This document shows, piece after piece, positions 1 to 7,697 of a stretch of DNA of 12,312 nucleotides (position 1 is its first letter; every line of letters starts with the position of its first letter). The stretch is from an uncultured Burkholderiaceae bacterium (lineage in GTDB: Bacteria > Pseudomonadota > Gammaproteobacteria > Burkholderiales > Burkholderiaceae), in NCBI GenBank assembly GCA_937871985.1, contig CALMPB010000053.1, forward strand, positions 1 through 12,312, written 5' to 3'. Both the position numbers and the translations under genes were made by a program. The notes under the pieces were generated by a model. That model ran no database searches and had not been told where the DNA came from. It was given only the letters and a program-made list of their open reading frames with translations.

Positions 1-50
1 TCGCGGATTTCGTGCGCGAGGAAAAAATCTATCAGAAGCGAGCCGATTGA
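1..50 (+). CDS. C-terminal end of a probable CheR-type methyltransferase (partial)
   Basis: Only the last 15 codons are present, in the frame starting at base 3 and ending at TGA 48-50. They read ADFVREEKIYQKRAD. Basic, tyrosine-containing tails of this kind occur at the end of CheR chemotaxis methyltransferases, which methylate glutamates of chemoreceptors using S-adenosylmethionine. The main argument is context: the stop codon overlaps the start of a CheB methylesterase (TGATG), and cheR-cheB pairs with overlapping ends are common. The fragment itself is too short to prove the family, so another upstream signalling gene is possible. Confidence 0.45.
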   Translation, partial: ADFVREEKIYQKRAD

Positions 51-613
51 TGGGGGGCCGGGCCGAAGCCATTGTCATGGGCGCCTCCGCCGGAGCGCTG
101 GAGGCGCTGTCGACCATTCTGCCGACGCTGCCGGAAGGGTTCCGGCTTCCCATAATGGTGGTGGTGCACGTGCCACCCGACAAGCGTAGCGTGCTCGCCG
201 AATTGTTTCAGGCGAAATGCCGAATCCCGGTTCGGGAGGTCGAAGACAAGGAGCCGATCACCGCTGGAACAATCTATTTCGCGCCGCCCGACTACCATCT
301 CCTGGTCGAGATGGACAAAGGCCTATCGCTATCCATTGACGAGCCGGTTCTGTTTTCGCGACCTTCCATCGACGTCCTGTTCGAAAGTGCCGCCGACGCC
401 TATGGCGCGGCGTTGGTCGCAGTCATTCTCACCGGCGCCAACCATGACGGTGCCAAGGGCATGCTGGCTGTTCTGGACGCCGGCGGCCGGGCAATTGTTC
501 AAGATCCCGAAAGTGCCTTCGCATCGGCGATGCCACAAGCCGCCATTGAAATGTGTCCAGCGGCGAGGATTATGTCGCTCGGTGCGATCGCCGCCTATCT
601 GCAAGAGGTTTGA
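50..613 (+). CDS. cheB: Stand-alone CheB-type protein-glutamate methylesterase domain
   Basis: A 187-residue protein consisting of the CheB catalytic domain alone. This enzyme removes methyl groups from receptor glutamates (and can deamidate glutamines), resetting a chemoreceptor-like array. The triad expected for the family is visible: Ser13 in GASAG, His40 in VVVHVPP and Asp133 in LTGANHDGAKG. Their spacing (27 and 120 residues) is close to that of Salmonella CheB. The usual N-terminal receiver domain and linker are absent, so phosphorylation cannot control it in cis. The ATG at 50 overlaps the preceding TGA; a TTG one codon earlier is an unlikely alternative. The next gene starts 8 bp after its stop, which suggests translational coupling. 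Stand-alone CheB domains next to CheR and a histidine kinase usually belong to non-flagellar signalling, but that role is inferred here. Confidence 0.9.
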   Translation: MGGRAEAIVMGASAGALEALSTILPTLPEGFRLPIMVVVHVPPDKRSVLAELFQAKCRIPVREVEDKEPITAGTIYFAPPDYHLLVEMDKGLSLSIDEPVLFSRPSIDVLFESAADAYGAALVAVILTGANHDGAKGMLAVLDAGGRAIVQDPESAFASAMPQAAIEMCPAARIMSLGAIAAYLQEV

Positions 614-621
614 GACCATCC

Positions 622-1749
622 ATGCACACCGTCACTTGCCTTCTGGTCGATGACCTCGAGGAAAATCTCCTCTCTCTCGAAGCTTTGCTACGCAGGGACA
701 GCCTCGTGGTATTGAAAGCTCGATCGGGTGATCAGGCACTCGAACTTTTGCTTCAGCACGATGTCGCTCTGGCGCTTGTGGATGTGCAAATGCCGGGCCT
801 GAACGGATTCGAGTTGGCTGAGCTGATGCGAGGCAACGAACGGACGCGGCGCATTCCGATTATTTTCGTGACAGCTGGCAGCGCCGACGGGCGACGACGC
901 TTTCAAGGCTACGAGGCCGGAGCCGTCGACTTTATTCAAAAGCCGATCGAGCCCGATATTCTTCGTAGCAAGGCGGAAGTGTTTTTCGAGCTGTATCGGC
1001 AGCGCCAGCAAATTGCGGCGCAACGCGATGAGTTGGCGGCACAGGCAGTGGCACTGGAAGAGGCCGGGCGTCTCAAGGACGAATTCCTGGTCACGCTGAG
1101 GCACGACATCATCCAGCATGAAGATGCCCGGGCGCAGCAGGAGTTGCTTCTGCGTGAGATAAATCATCGCATCAAAAATGTGTTCAGCGTGACCGCCGGC
1201 ATCATCACGCTCAGTGCTCAAAGTGCCATGAGCGTTCAGCAGTTCTCGGTGGATCTGAAATCCCGCCTCCACGCGCTTGCCCGTGCCCACGACCTGACGC
1301 TGCCCGATCTAGGCAGTGAGAAAGCCATGGGCGCTGCGACGACGGTCGTAGCTTTGATCAAGGCAATCCTAGCTCCGCATGAACACGCGCAGGGTTCGCG
1401 TATCATGGTGAGCGGTCCTGATTTGCCACTCGCAGGCAAAGCACTGACATCGCTTGCTCTGTTGCTTCATGAACTGGCCACCAACGCCGCCAAATACGGG
1501 GCGTTGTCCTCACCGGATGGTCGATTGAAAATCGACTTGGCACGGGTGGATGAGGACCTGCGTATCACTTGGGACGAGGCTGGTGCTTCGCCTTCGCCTG
1601 AGGCGTCAGGGCGTGAGGGTTTCGGAACAACGCTTGAGAGGGTCGCACTGCGGGGCCTTGAGGGGACCATCGACAGGGAATGGAAAAACGATGGGCTCTC
1701 TTTGCGGCTCAAGGTGCCGCTGGCAAGTCTGCGGGCGCCGGGGGTCTAA
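622..1749 (+). CDS. Response regulator receiver fused to an HWE-family sensor histidine kinase
   Basis: A 375-residue soluble protein. Residues 5-120 form a receiver domain with acidic pocket D10/D11, phospho-acceptor D54 in LVDVQMPG, T84 and K107 (QKP). Residues 125-175 are a Q/E/A-rich probable coiled coil. The HWE kinase core follows: phospho-histidine H182 in REINHRIKN, N-box HELATNAAKYGAL beginning at H283, W317-x-E319 in ITWDEAG, and a G-box near GFGTTLERVAL. H283 and W-x-E are the family's defining residues. There is no transmembrane segment or PAS domain, so input probably comes through the receiver. Residues 149-162 (GRLKDEFLVTLRHD) resemble the H-box of ordinary HisKA kinases, as if one dimerisation helix had been replaced or extended. 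The start at 622 is chosen because it follows the cheB stop closely with AGAGG upstream; an in-frame start at 553 would run 61 bp into cheB. HWE kinases often phosphorylate single-domain regulators or PhyR, and the target here is unproven. Confidence 0.88.
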   Translation: MHTVTCLLVDDLEENLLSLEALLRRDSLVVLKARSGDQALELLLQHDVALALVDVQMPGLNGFELAELMRGNERTRRIPIIFVTAGSADGRRRFQGYEAGAVDFIQKPIEPDILRSKAEVFFELYRQRQQIAAQRDELAAQAVALEEAGRLKDEFLVTLRHDIIQHEDARAQQELLLREINHRIKNVFSVTAGIITLSAQSAMSVQQFSVDLKSRLHALARAHDLTLPDLGSEKAMGAATTVVALIKAILAPHEHAQGSRIMVSGPDLPLAGKALTSLALLLHELATNAAKYGALSSPDGRLKIDLARVDEDLRITWDEAGASPSPEASGREGFGTTLERVALRGLEGTIDREWKNDGLSLRLKVPLASLRAPGV

Positions 1750-1804
1750 TCGGCACCATACCTGGACAACCACAAGCTAAAGCCATGCTTCGGCGGATGA
1801 CGAC

Positions 1805-2215
1805 CTAATCTCGGCCGACGCAATTGCTATCCGGCACGATGGGGGGCTGCCGATTGAGCAGCGTCGCGACGGCTGTGACGATCTGAGCCAGCACGAATGG
1901 CTTCTGGATCATGATGCTCCCCGGTACTCCTTCAGAGTGCCAATTGCTGGCGCTGTCACCGCTCATATACACGACCGGCATCGTGGGCACGGTCTGCCGC
2001 AGATGACGCGCTACATCCCAACCCGAGGCACCGTCCCCGAGGCGAATGTCGGTCACCAAGGCCGCGATCGCGGAAGGGTCTTCATCAAAACGCGTGATCG
2101 CTTCCTCGGCGTTCTTGGTGCAAACAACCATGAACCCTTTTTCTTCCAAGCCTGCTTGAATGTCGAGCAAGATAAAGGCCTCGTCCTCGACGAGCAGCAC
2201 GACATTCTGGTTCAT
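1805..2215 (-). CDS. Single-domain response regulator (CheY-like receiver)
   Basis: A 136-residue protein that is essentially one receiver domain. The acidic pair E10/D11, phospho-acceptor D56 in LVTDIRLG, S85 in VVYMSGDS and K105 in IQKPF are all present. The YMSGD and IQKPF motifs are typical of rhizobial single-domain regulators that work with HWE/HisKA_2 kinases. No DNA-binding or enzymatic output domain follows; the last 20 residues are a short polar tail. It probably acts by protein contact or as a phosphate sink or shuttle. It converges on the receiver-HWE kinase gene with 55 bp between their stops, making that kinase the obvious candidate partner, but this is inference from position. 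The start ATG has only a weak GCGAG upstream. Confidence 0.88.
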   Translation of the reverse strand: MNQNVVLLVEDEAFILLDIQAGLEEKGFMVVCTKNAEEAITRFDEDPSAIAALVTDIRLGDGASGWDVARHLRQTVPTMPVVYMSGDSASNWHSEGVPGSIMIQKPFVLAQIVTAVATLLNRQPPIVPDSNCVGRD

Positions 2216-2456
2216 TCAAAATTCTCGCTCGTCAGGTTGGCCCCTTACGAGCGCTAAGCCGCTGCTCGCCAGAGTGCGGCAGCATGCCGTGAACATCATC
2301 TGTTGCAAGCCCCGATTTCATTTTCAGGGAACAATTTTTGCGAGTGCATTTTGCTGAACCCAAATATGGAATCGGCGCCAAGCCACGCACATGTGCCTTG
2401 CAGTCGAGGATAGATGGCGACCAAGCGGGCTAGACGCCAGGCGGCGATCAGCGCGG
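2216..2456. other. Intergenic stretch with no recognised gene
   Basis: This gap lies between the start of the minus-strand response regulator and the hairpin that ends the stress operon, so it should hold the regulator's promoter. It is AT-richer than the flanking genes. No convincing -35/-10 pair or EcfG-type site directed at the regulator was found. Short open frames here show no recognisable domain. Confidence 0.5.
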
Positions 2457-2479
2457 GAGGGCGCCGCTCAGGCGCCCTC
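2457..2479 (-). terminator. Perfect 9-bp hairpin after the YflT-type gene
   Basis: The arms GAGGGCGCC (2457-2465) and GGCGCCCTC (2471-2479) are perfect inverted repeats around a 5-base loop. The structure sits 9 bp downstream of the stop of the minus-strand stress operon, where a terminator is expected. No T-run follows on the minus strand, so it may be a weak or Rho-assisted terminator, or a 3'-end stabiliser. Confidence 0.55.
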
Positions 2480-2488
2480 AAGTGTCGG

Positions 2489-3085
2489 CTAGAGGTCGCG
2501 TCGCGCTTTTGAGCGCTGCTGTTCGTCCGCGGTATAGACGTCGGCGTTCGGGTCGAAACCGCTCCACCCGCCGGCCTCGTATTCCATACGCCTGCCGGTG
2601 ACATCGACCGAATCGTATTGCTTGAGGATCCGGTCGGCATCCGGAACGAGATTGTCCTCGACCTTTGCGGTCACCATGGTGCCACCACGCCGCACACCCT
2701 CCGCATAAACATGGGCATCGTCCTTGGGGATGCCCGCTCTTGTCATAGCACCAACGAGCCCACCAGCGGCACCGCCTACCACAGCGCCTCCGACTGCGCC
2801 GACAGCGGTAGCGGCCAGCCAGCCAGCTGCCACGACCGGACCGACGCCGGGGATCGCCATCAAGCCCAGTCCCGTGAGCAGGCCACCTGCTCCCCCAACA
2901 ACGGCGCCCACGCCAGCCCCGGTAGCTGCATCCTCACTGGCCTCGGTCCCGTCGCCCTTGTGCCAACCAGTCGCGTTGCTGGCCACGATGCTGATTTCAT
3001 CGCGCGGCACTCCGGTGGATATGAGTTCACCTACGGCGTCGTTTGCATCGTCGTAATTGTCGAACAATCCGGTTACGGTTTTCAT
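2489..3085 (-). CDS. YflT-type (general stress protein 17M-like) protein with glycine-rich hydrophobic core
   Basis: A 198-residue protein. Residues 1-50 (beginning MKTVTGLFDNYDDANDAV) match the N-terminal alpha/beta domain of the YflT/general stress protein 17M family, found in stress-induced proteins without a defined reaction. Residues 60-110 are a Gly/Ala/Val-rich segment with repeated GxxxG-like spacing (GAVVGG, GGAVVGGAAGG), suggesting membrane insertion or packing. After this comes a second alpha/beta-like stretch (RAGIPKDDAHVYAEGVRRGG, then TMVTAKVED) and a charged tail. The start at 3085 is chosen over an in-frame ATG at 3106 because GAGGAGAA lies 5 bases upstream (AGGAG core 7 bases away) and the longer form would run into the preceding gene. 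It begins 17 bp after the DUF4142 gene and is probably co-transcribed with it from a stress promoter. The biochemical role is unknown. Confidence 0.85.
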   Translation of the reverse strand: MKTVTGLFDNYDDANDAVGELISTGVPRDEISIVASNATGWHKGDGTEASEDAATGAGVGAVVGGAGGLLTGLGLMAIPGVGPVVAAGWLAATAVGAVGGAVVGGAAGGLVGAMTRAGIPKDDAHVYAEGVRRGGTMVTAKVEDNLVPDADRILKQYDSVDVTGRRMEYEAGGWSGFDPNADVYTADEQQRSKARRDL

Positions 3086-3090
3086 CTTAT

Positions 3091-3098
3091 TTCTCCTC
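3091..3098 (-). promoter_or_regulatory. Strong ribosome binding site deciding the YflT-type start
   Basis: On the minus strand the sequence reads GAGGAGAA followed by ATAAG and then ATG at 3085. The AGGAG core is 7 bases from the start. This near-consensus site supports the shorter 198-residue protein. Confidence 0.75.
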
Positions 3099-3102
3099 GG
3101 TT

Positions 3103-3846
3103 TCACTTGGCGCCGGCAACGACGTTGCCCTGGTAATCGAGCGCGATCGGTGCGGACTTGCCATCCTTGCTGGCCGTTCCGCGCCAGATGCCCTCGTCGT
3201 CCTTGGCCAGGGCAGAGACATCGGCATACCCCGCCCGTTCGATGGCACTCTTCGCCTGAGCCTCGGTGAAACTGTTGGCGCCGGGCACGGGGGCCGCCGG
3301 GTTACTGGTGTCGCTGGAGCTGGCGGCGGGCGCGCTGGTTCCAGTTGCTGGCGCCGTGGTCGCAACTTTCTGGATCATCTCCCGATGCATCTTGAGTGTC
3401 GGCAGCGTCTCGGCTGCGAAGGACTTAAGGGCGGGGTTGTCTCCGTCCTTGGCGTACGCCTCGAACAGGTTCACCGCGTCATCATGCGCTGCCTTCTGCA
3501 TATCGGTATAAGGTGCATCAACTGGAGCCGAAGCCGAGTTCAGCTTGTCGAGATCGCTCTTATGGGGGCCATCAAGATCGGAGGGCACCTTAAGCTTTTG
3601 TTCGCCTGCGATGCTTTCAAGCCTTGCATTGGCGGCCCCATGATCTGAGATCATCTTCTGGGCAAAATTCTTCAGGCCCTCAGCTTGCAATTTGTCCTGA
3701 GCGGTCTTGCTCGACTGGACTTCGAACATTCCGCCGAGCGCGGCCTTCGTAACGAAATCCTGCGCGTTCTCCGCCGCCAGAGCTGGCAAGGCAAATGTCA
3801 TTGCTGTGGCGAACGAAAGCGCCGCTAAGCGGATGGTTGCTATCAT
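3103..3846 (-). CDS. Exported DUF4142 protein with C-terminal PepSY-like domain
   Basis: A 247-residue secreted or periplasmic protein. Residues 1-25 are a signal peptide: Arg6, a hydrophobic stretch, and a PALAA cleavage region before E26. Residues 28-165 fit DUF4142, a helical ferritin-like domain of unknown reaction common in alphaproteobacterial envelopes. Typical motifs are DFVTKAALGGMFEVQSS, LKNFAQKMISDH and LKSFAAETLPTLKMH. An Ala/Pro/Ser/Thr-rich linker (about 170-200) follows. Residues 195-247 resemble a PepSY-like module: FTEAQAKSAIERAGY, then GIWRGTASKDGK, then APIALDYQGNVV. The start at 3846 is supported by AAGGAAA 7 bases upstream and by the signal peptide beginning there; a longer frame to 3939 would add 31 residues before the signal. 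It lies upstream of the YflT-type gene in one operon and opposite a catalase, with an EcfG-like site in front. A stress-protective envelope role is inferred, not shown. Confidence 0.85.
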   Translation of the reverse strand: MIATIRLAALSFATAMTFALPALAAENAQDFVTKAALGGMFEVQSSKTAQDKLQAEGLKNFAQKMISDHGAANARLESIAGEQKLKVPSDLDGPHKSDLDKLNSASAPVDAPYTDMQKAAHDDAVNLFEAYAKDGDNPALKSFAAETLPTLKMHREMIQKVATTAPATGTSAPAASSSDTSNPAAPVPGANSFTEAQAKSAIERAGYADVSALAKDDEGIWRGTASKDGKSAPIALDYQGNVVAGAK

Positions 3847-3853
3847 GTACGGA

Positions 3854-3860
3854 TTTCCTT
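3854..3860 (-). promoter_or_regulatory. Ribosome binding site for the DUF4142 gene
   Basis: AAGGAAA on the minus strand, 7 bases before the ATG at 3846. It selects this start, which places the signal peptide at the N-terminus. Confidence 0.65.
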
Positions 3861-3883
3861 GTCTGGAGAAAGGTATGAGGCAA

Positions 3884-3908
3884 AACCTCTCGAGGGCCAC
3901 TTTGTTCC
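3884..3908 (-). promoter_or_regulatory. Putative EcfG-type (general stress) promoter for the DUF4142-YflT operon
   Basis: On the minus strand GGAAC (3908-3904) is followed by 16 bases and GGTT (3887-3884). The EcfG sigma factor consensus, as generally described, is GGAAC-N16/17-CGTT, so there is one mismatch. Transcription would begin near 3877, about 30 bases before the ATG, leaving room for the AAGGAAA ribosome site. Confidence 0.5.
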
Positions 3909-3955
3909 GCAATCGGGTTTGGCCCTGACGACGAGCCACATGTCCGGCGCGACTT

Positions 3956-3980
3956 GGAACTCAATCTGCGCGCGCGCATT
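3956..3980 (+). promoter_or_regulatory. Putative EcfG-type (general stress) promoter for the catalase gene
   Basis: GGAAC (3956-3960), 16 bases, then CATT (3977-3980), one mismatch from the GGAAC-N16/17-CGTT consensus. Transcription would start near 3987, about 40 bases upstream of the chosen katE start at 4026. This placement argues against the in-frame ATG at 3954, which would precede the promoter. Confidence 0.5.
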
Positions 3981-4025
3981 GAGGAAACAGCGCAGCCAGC
4001 GCCTTGGCCTCAGGGGACATCCGTC

Positions 4026-6134
<2,109 letters not shown>

Positions 6135-6229
6135 ATGAAAGATGCCTGCTTCCTACAGCGAATTCGAAAGTGATGCCTCCTTGTCGTAGTTATGTGGAGC
6201 CGGCGTTTTTGCACCATGCCCGTCAAAGG

Positions 6230-6252
6230 GGCGAAGCCGTAAGGCTTGCGCC
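6230..6252 (+). terminator. Weak stem-loop downstream of katE
   Basis: GGCGAAGCC (6230-6238) can pair with GGCTTGCGCC (6243-6252) through five continuous A/G-C pairs and an outer GGC/GCC separated by a bulge. It lies about 95 bp past the katE stop and has no proper T-run. It may be a weak terminator or only a chance repeat inside the end of the broken gene on the other strand. Confidence 0.25.
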
Positions 6253-6432
6253 GTTTAATTGACTATATCGGCAATCTTCGGTCGAAGCGGCAGTTGCACG
6301 CTCCCGACAATGCTGGAATTGCTGCGCCCACGCAGATCCATGAGCCAGAGGGTTACGCCGATCGATCGAAAGCTCATAGGCTGGAATGAACTCGGTTGGG
6401 GCGAGGTGGAGGGAACCCAACGTCACCTCCAT

Positions 6433-6464
6433 CTCATCGTCCTGCAAGCTCATCGTTCTGCAAG
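6433..6464. repeat. 16-bp tandem duplication inside the GFA pseudogene
   Basis: CTCATCGTCCTGCAAG (6433-6448) is followed directly by CTCATCGTTCTGCAAG (6449-6464), with one mismatch. Sixteen bases is not a multiple of three, so the duplication causes a frameshift in the minus-strand gene. Both copies encode a (N/D)DE segment that intact family members carry once. Confidence 0.85.
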
Positions 6465-6856
6465 GAGGCGATACGCGAGCTGCAACGGGGGCAAAAGCTT
6501 CGACCACCGAATTCCCGAATGTTGTCCGCTGCCATAAAATCAGCTCGTTCCCAGACAAAAAGGAAGTTGAACGCGCTTTCGGGCGCGCGGCGCCAATCCT
6601 GACATGGCAGATGCCAGCATGAGGCGGATCGCCCTTCACCCAGAAGCGAACGGCGCCGCAGGCGTCGGTCGGCGACCATTTGGTCGAATTTCGTGGCGCC
6701 TTCGCCTAAGCACCGTGCTGCATTTTTTCTCGCGAGAAGGCCGCGCGGTCGATAGTAGAGGGAGACGGAATTCATTGGCTCGCCTGCGCGATTGTGCCTG
6801 CCGGCTTGAGCGCGGATGTTAAGCCAAAGAACGATCTGGGACGTGGCGAAAGTCAC

Positions 6857-7407
6857 ACAAAGAGGCCGGGTCGATAATTGCGGCGAAATTCCGTCGAGAT
6901 GTTGTGAACGGCATGGTTAGCCGTCCGAACTGAGGCTCAATCTCCCAGAAGCGGACTTTGCAATGAGGTCTCTGGCCTTGACCATCAAATGCCCCCGTTG
7001 CGACGAGTCTCCGGAAGCCGTCCCGCATGCGGATATGATGGCCTGGGTCTCTGCGAAGTGCTTCCGGCACTTCATCTCCGTGACGAAATGCTATCCAGGT
7101 GGAACCTCCATTTGTGCCTCGGCGCTCAAGATGCGTGTCAGGAATAAACTCAATCTTGTTCGGGGCTGGCACCAACTGCGGCGTCAAACAAATCCACTGG
7201 TCGCCTATGACCGCAACCGAGTGAAGGATCAGATCTTCGCCGTGGGGCAGCAACATGGCCAATATAGGGATAGTGGCTGGTTGCGATCTTGTGAAAATGA
7301 AGATCATTTCACTTGTGTCTGGCCTGCTGAGACTGGATCGACCGCGGATATCATGCGCCAAATCTCCCTCTGGCTGCCTCCTATCCGAGATAGTAGAACT
7401 CCCGGAG
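6857..7407. other. Low-GC stretch without an assignable gene
   Basis: About 550 bp at roughly 53-55% GC lie between the broken GFA gene and the integrase relic. A minus-strand open frame of 180 codons (7361 to 6819) and a plus-strand one from 6963 overlap here. Neither has a recognisable domain, a good ribosome site or neighbours that suggest a job. The plus-strand frame runs on into the integrase relic only because of frameshifts. The stretch is best seen as decayed or non-coding DNA, possibly including the lost N-terminal part of the recombinase. Confidence 0.5.
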
Positions 7408-7692
7408 GGGAAGAGGTAGACACCGACTCCGGTTACTTGCGTCTGAGAGCCTCGATACGCCCGTCTTGCGGCCTACGAATATCGCGAAGGGCGGAGAAGG
7501 ATGCAGTCCGGCATATAGTCCTCCCGGTCCACGCATGGAGGACAGTGTCTTTGATCGCGTTGCCAACTACTGGGGCAGATGTTCAAGAGCTCGCTGCTGG
7601 ACACAATACACCCGATATGCTCCGGCACAGCTTTTGCAAGCATCGCTAAAGACCTCGGCTTCAGTGAAGTGACGATCGCTATGCTGATCTGA
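7408..7692 (+). pseudogene. C-terminal relic of a tyrosine recombinase (phage-type integrase)
   Basis: Three frames together give the C-terminal part of a site-specific recombinase. EEVDTDSGYLRLR resembles the beta-hairpin after the first catalytic Arg region. GEGCSPAYSPPGPRMEDSVF and then DRVANYWGR match the segment before the catalytic box. NTPDMLRHSF carries the His-x-x-Arg-like box (here M-L-R-H), and after one extra T in the T-run 7632-7635 the next frame reads ASIAKDLGFSEVTIAMLI before TGA at 7690-7692. In intact rhizobial integrases the last piece continues LRHSFASxAxDLGFSExTIAxLIGH and ends with the tyrosine nucleophile. Here the GH motif and the Tyr are missing. With at least two frameshifts and no N-terminal half it cannot be active. 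It ends 5 bp before the stop of the convergent hydrolase gene. Confidence 0.65.
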
Positions 7693-7697
7693 ATGGT

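Larger units (their letters stand above)
6223..6723 (-). pseudogene. Broken GFA-family gene (glutathione-dependent formaldehyde-activating enzyme-like)
   Basis: Reading on the minus strand and switching frames recovers a zinc-binding GFA/Mss4-like protein. From an ATG at 6723 the frame meets TAG at 6708-6706, then continues with TDACGAVRFWVKGDPPHAGI and CH to about 6604. A one-base loss there moves the frame to CQDWRRAPESAFNFLFVWER and then FGGRSFCPRCSSRI. A 16-bp duplication at 6433-6464 shifts it back to DDEMEVTLGSLHLAPTEF and a tail ending at 6223. The family's Cys pairs (CGA, CHC, FCPRC) are recognisable, but the expected Cys of CQDC is Trp (TGG at 6595-6593). Intact relatives bind zinc in small-thiol or formaldehyde-related chemistry of uncertain specificity. 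Three or more lesions make a functional product very unlikely. The exact ends of the original gene are approximate. Confidence 0.75.

Noticed and set aside
553..621. Longer N-terminus for the receiver-HWE kinase
   Set aside because: It would overlap cheB by 61 bp, and the receiver domain begins normally a few residues after the start at 622.
2328..2352. GGAAC at 2328-2332 as another EcfG promoter
   Set aside because: The matching -10 position reads TTTT or TTTG rather than CGTT, and no plus-strand gene follows.
3954..4025. An upstream in-frame ATG for katE giving 24 more residues
   Set aside because: It has no ribosome site and would lie inside the candidate EcfG promoter. The ATG at 4026 has AGGGGAC at the right distance.
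6819..7361. A 180-codon minus-strand open frame as a gene
   Set aside because: No recognisable domain and no good ribosome site; it overlaps an equally long frame on the other strand. Kept only as a note on the unexplained stretch.
6963..7649. A 228-codon plus-strand open frame as an intact gene
   Set aside because: Only its last part (DMLRHSF) matches a known family, and neighbouring recombinase pieces lie in other frames. No ribosome site or domain supports the rest, so it is treated as decayed DNA plus an integrase relic.
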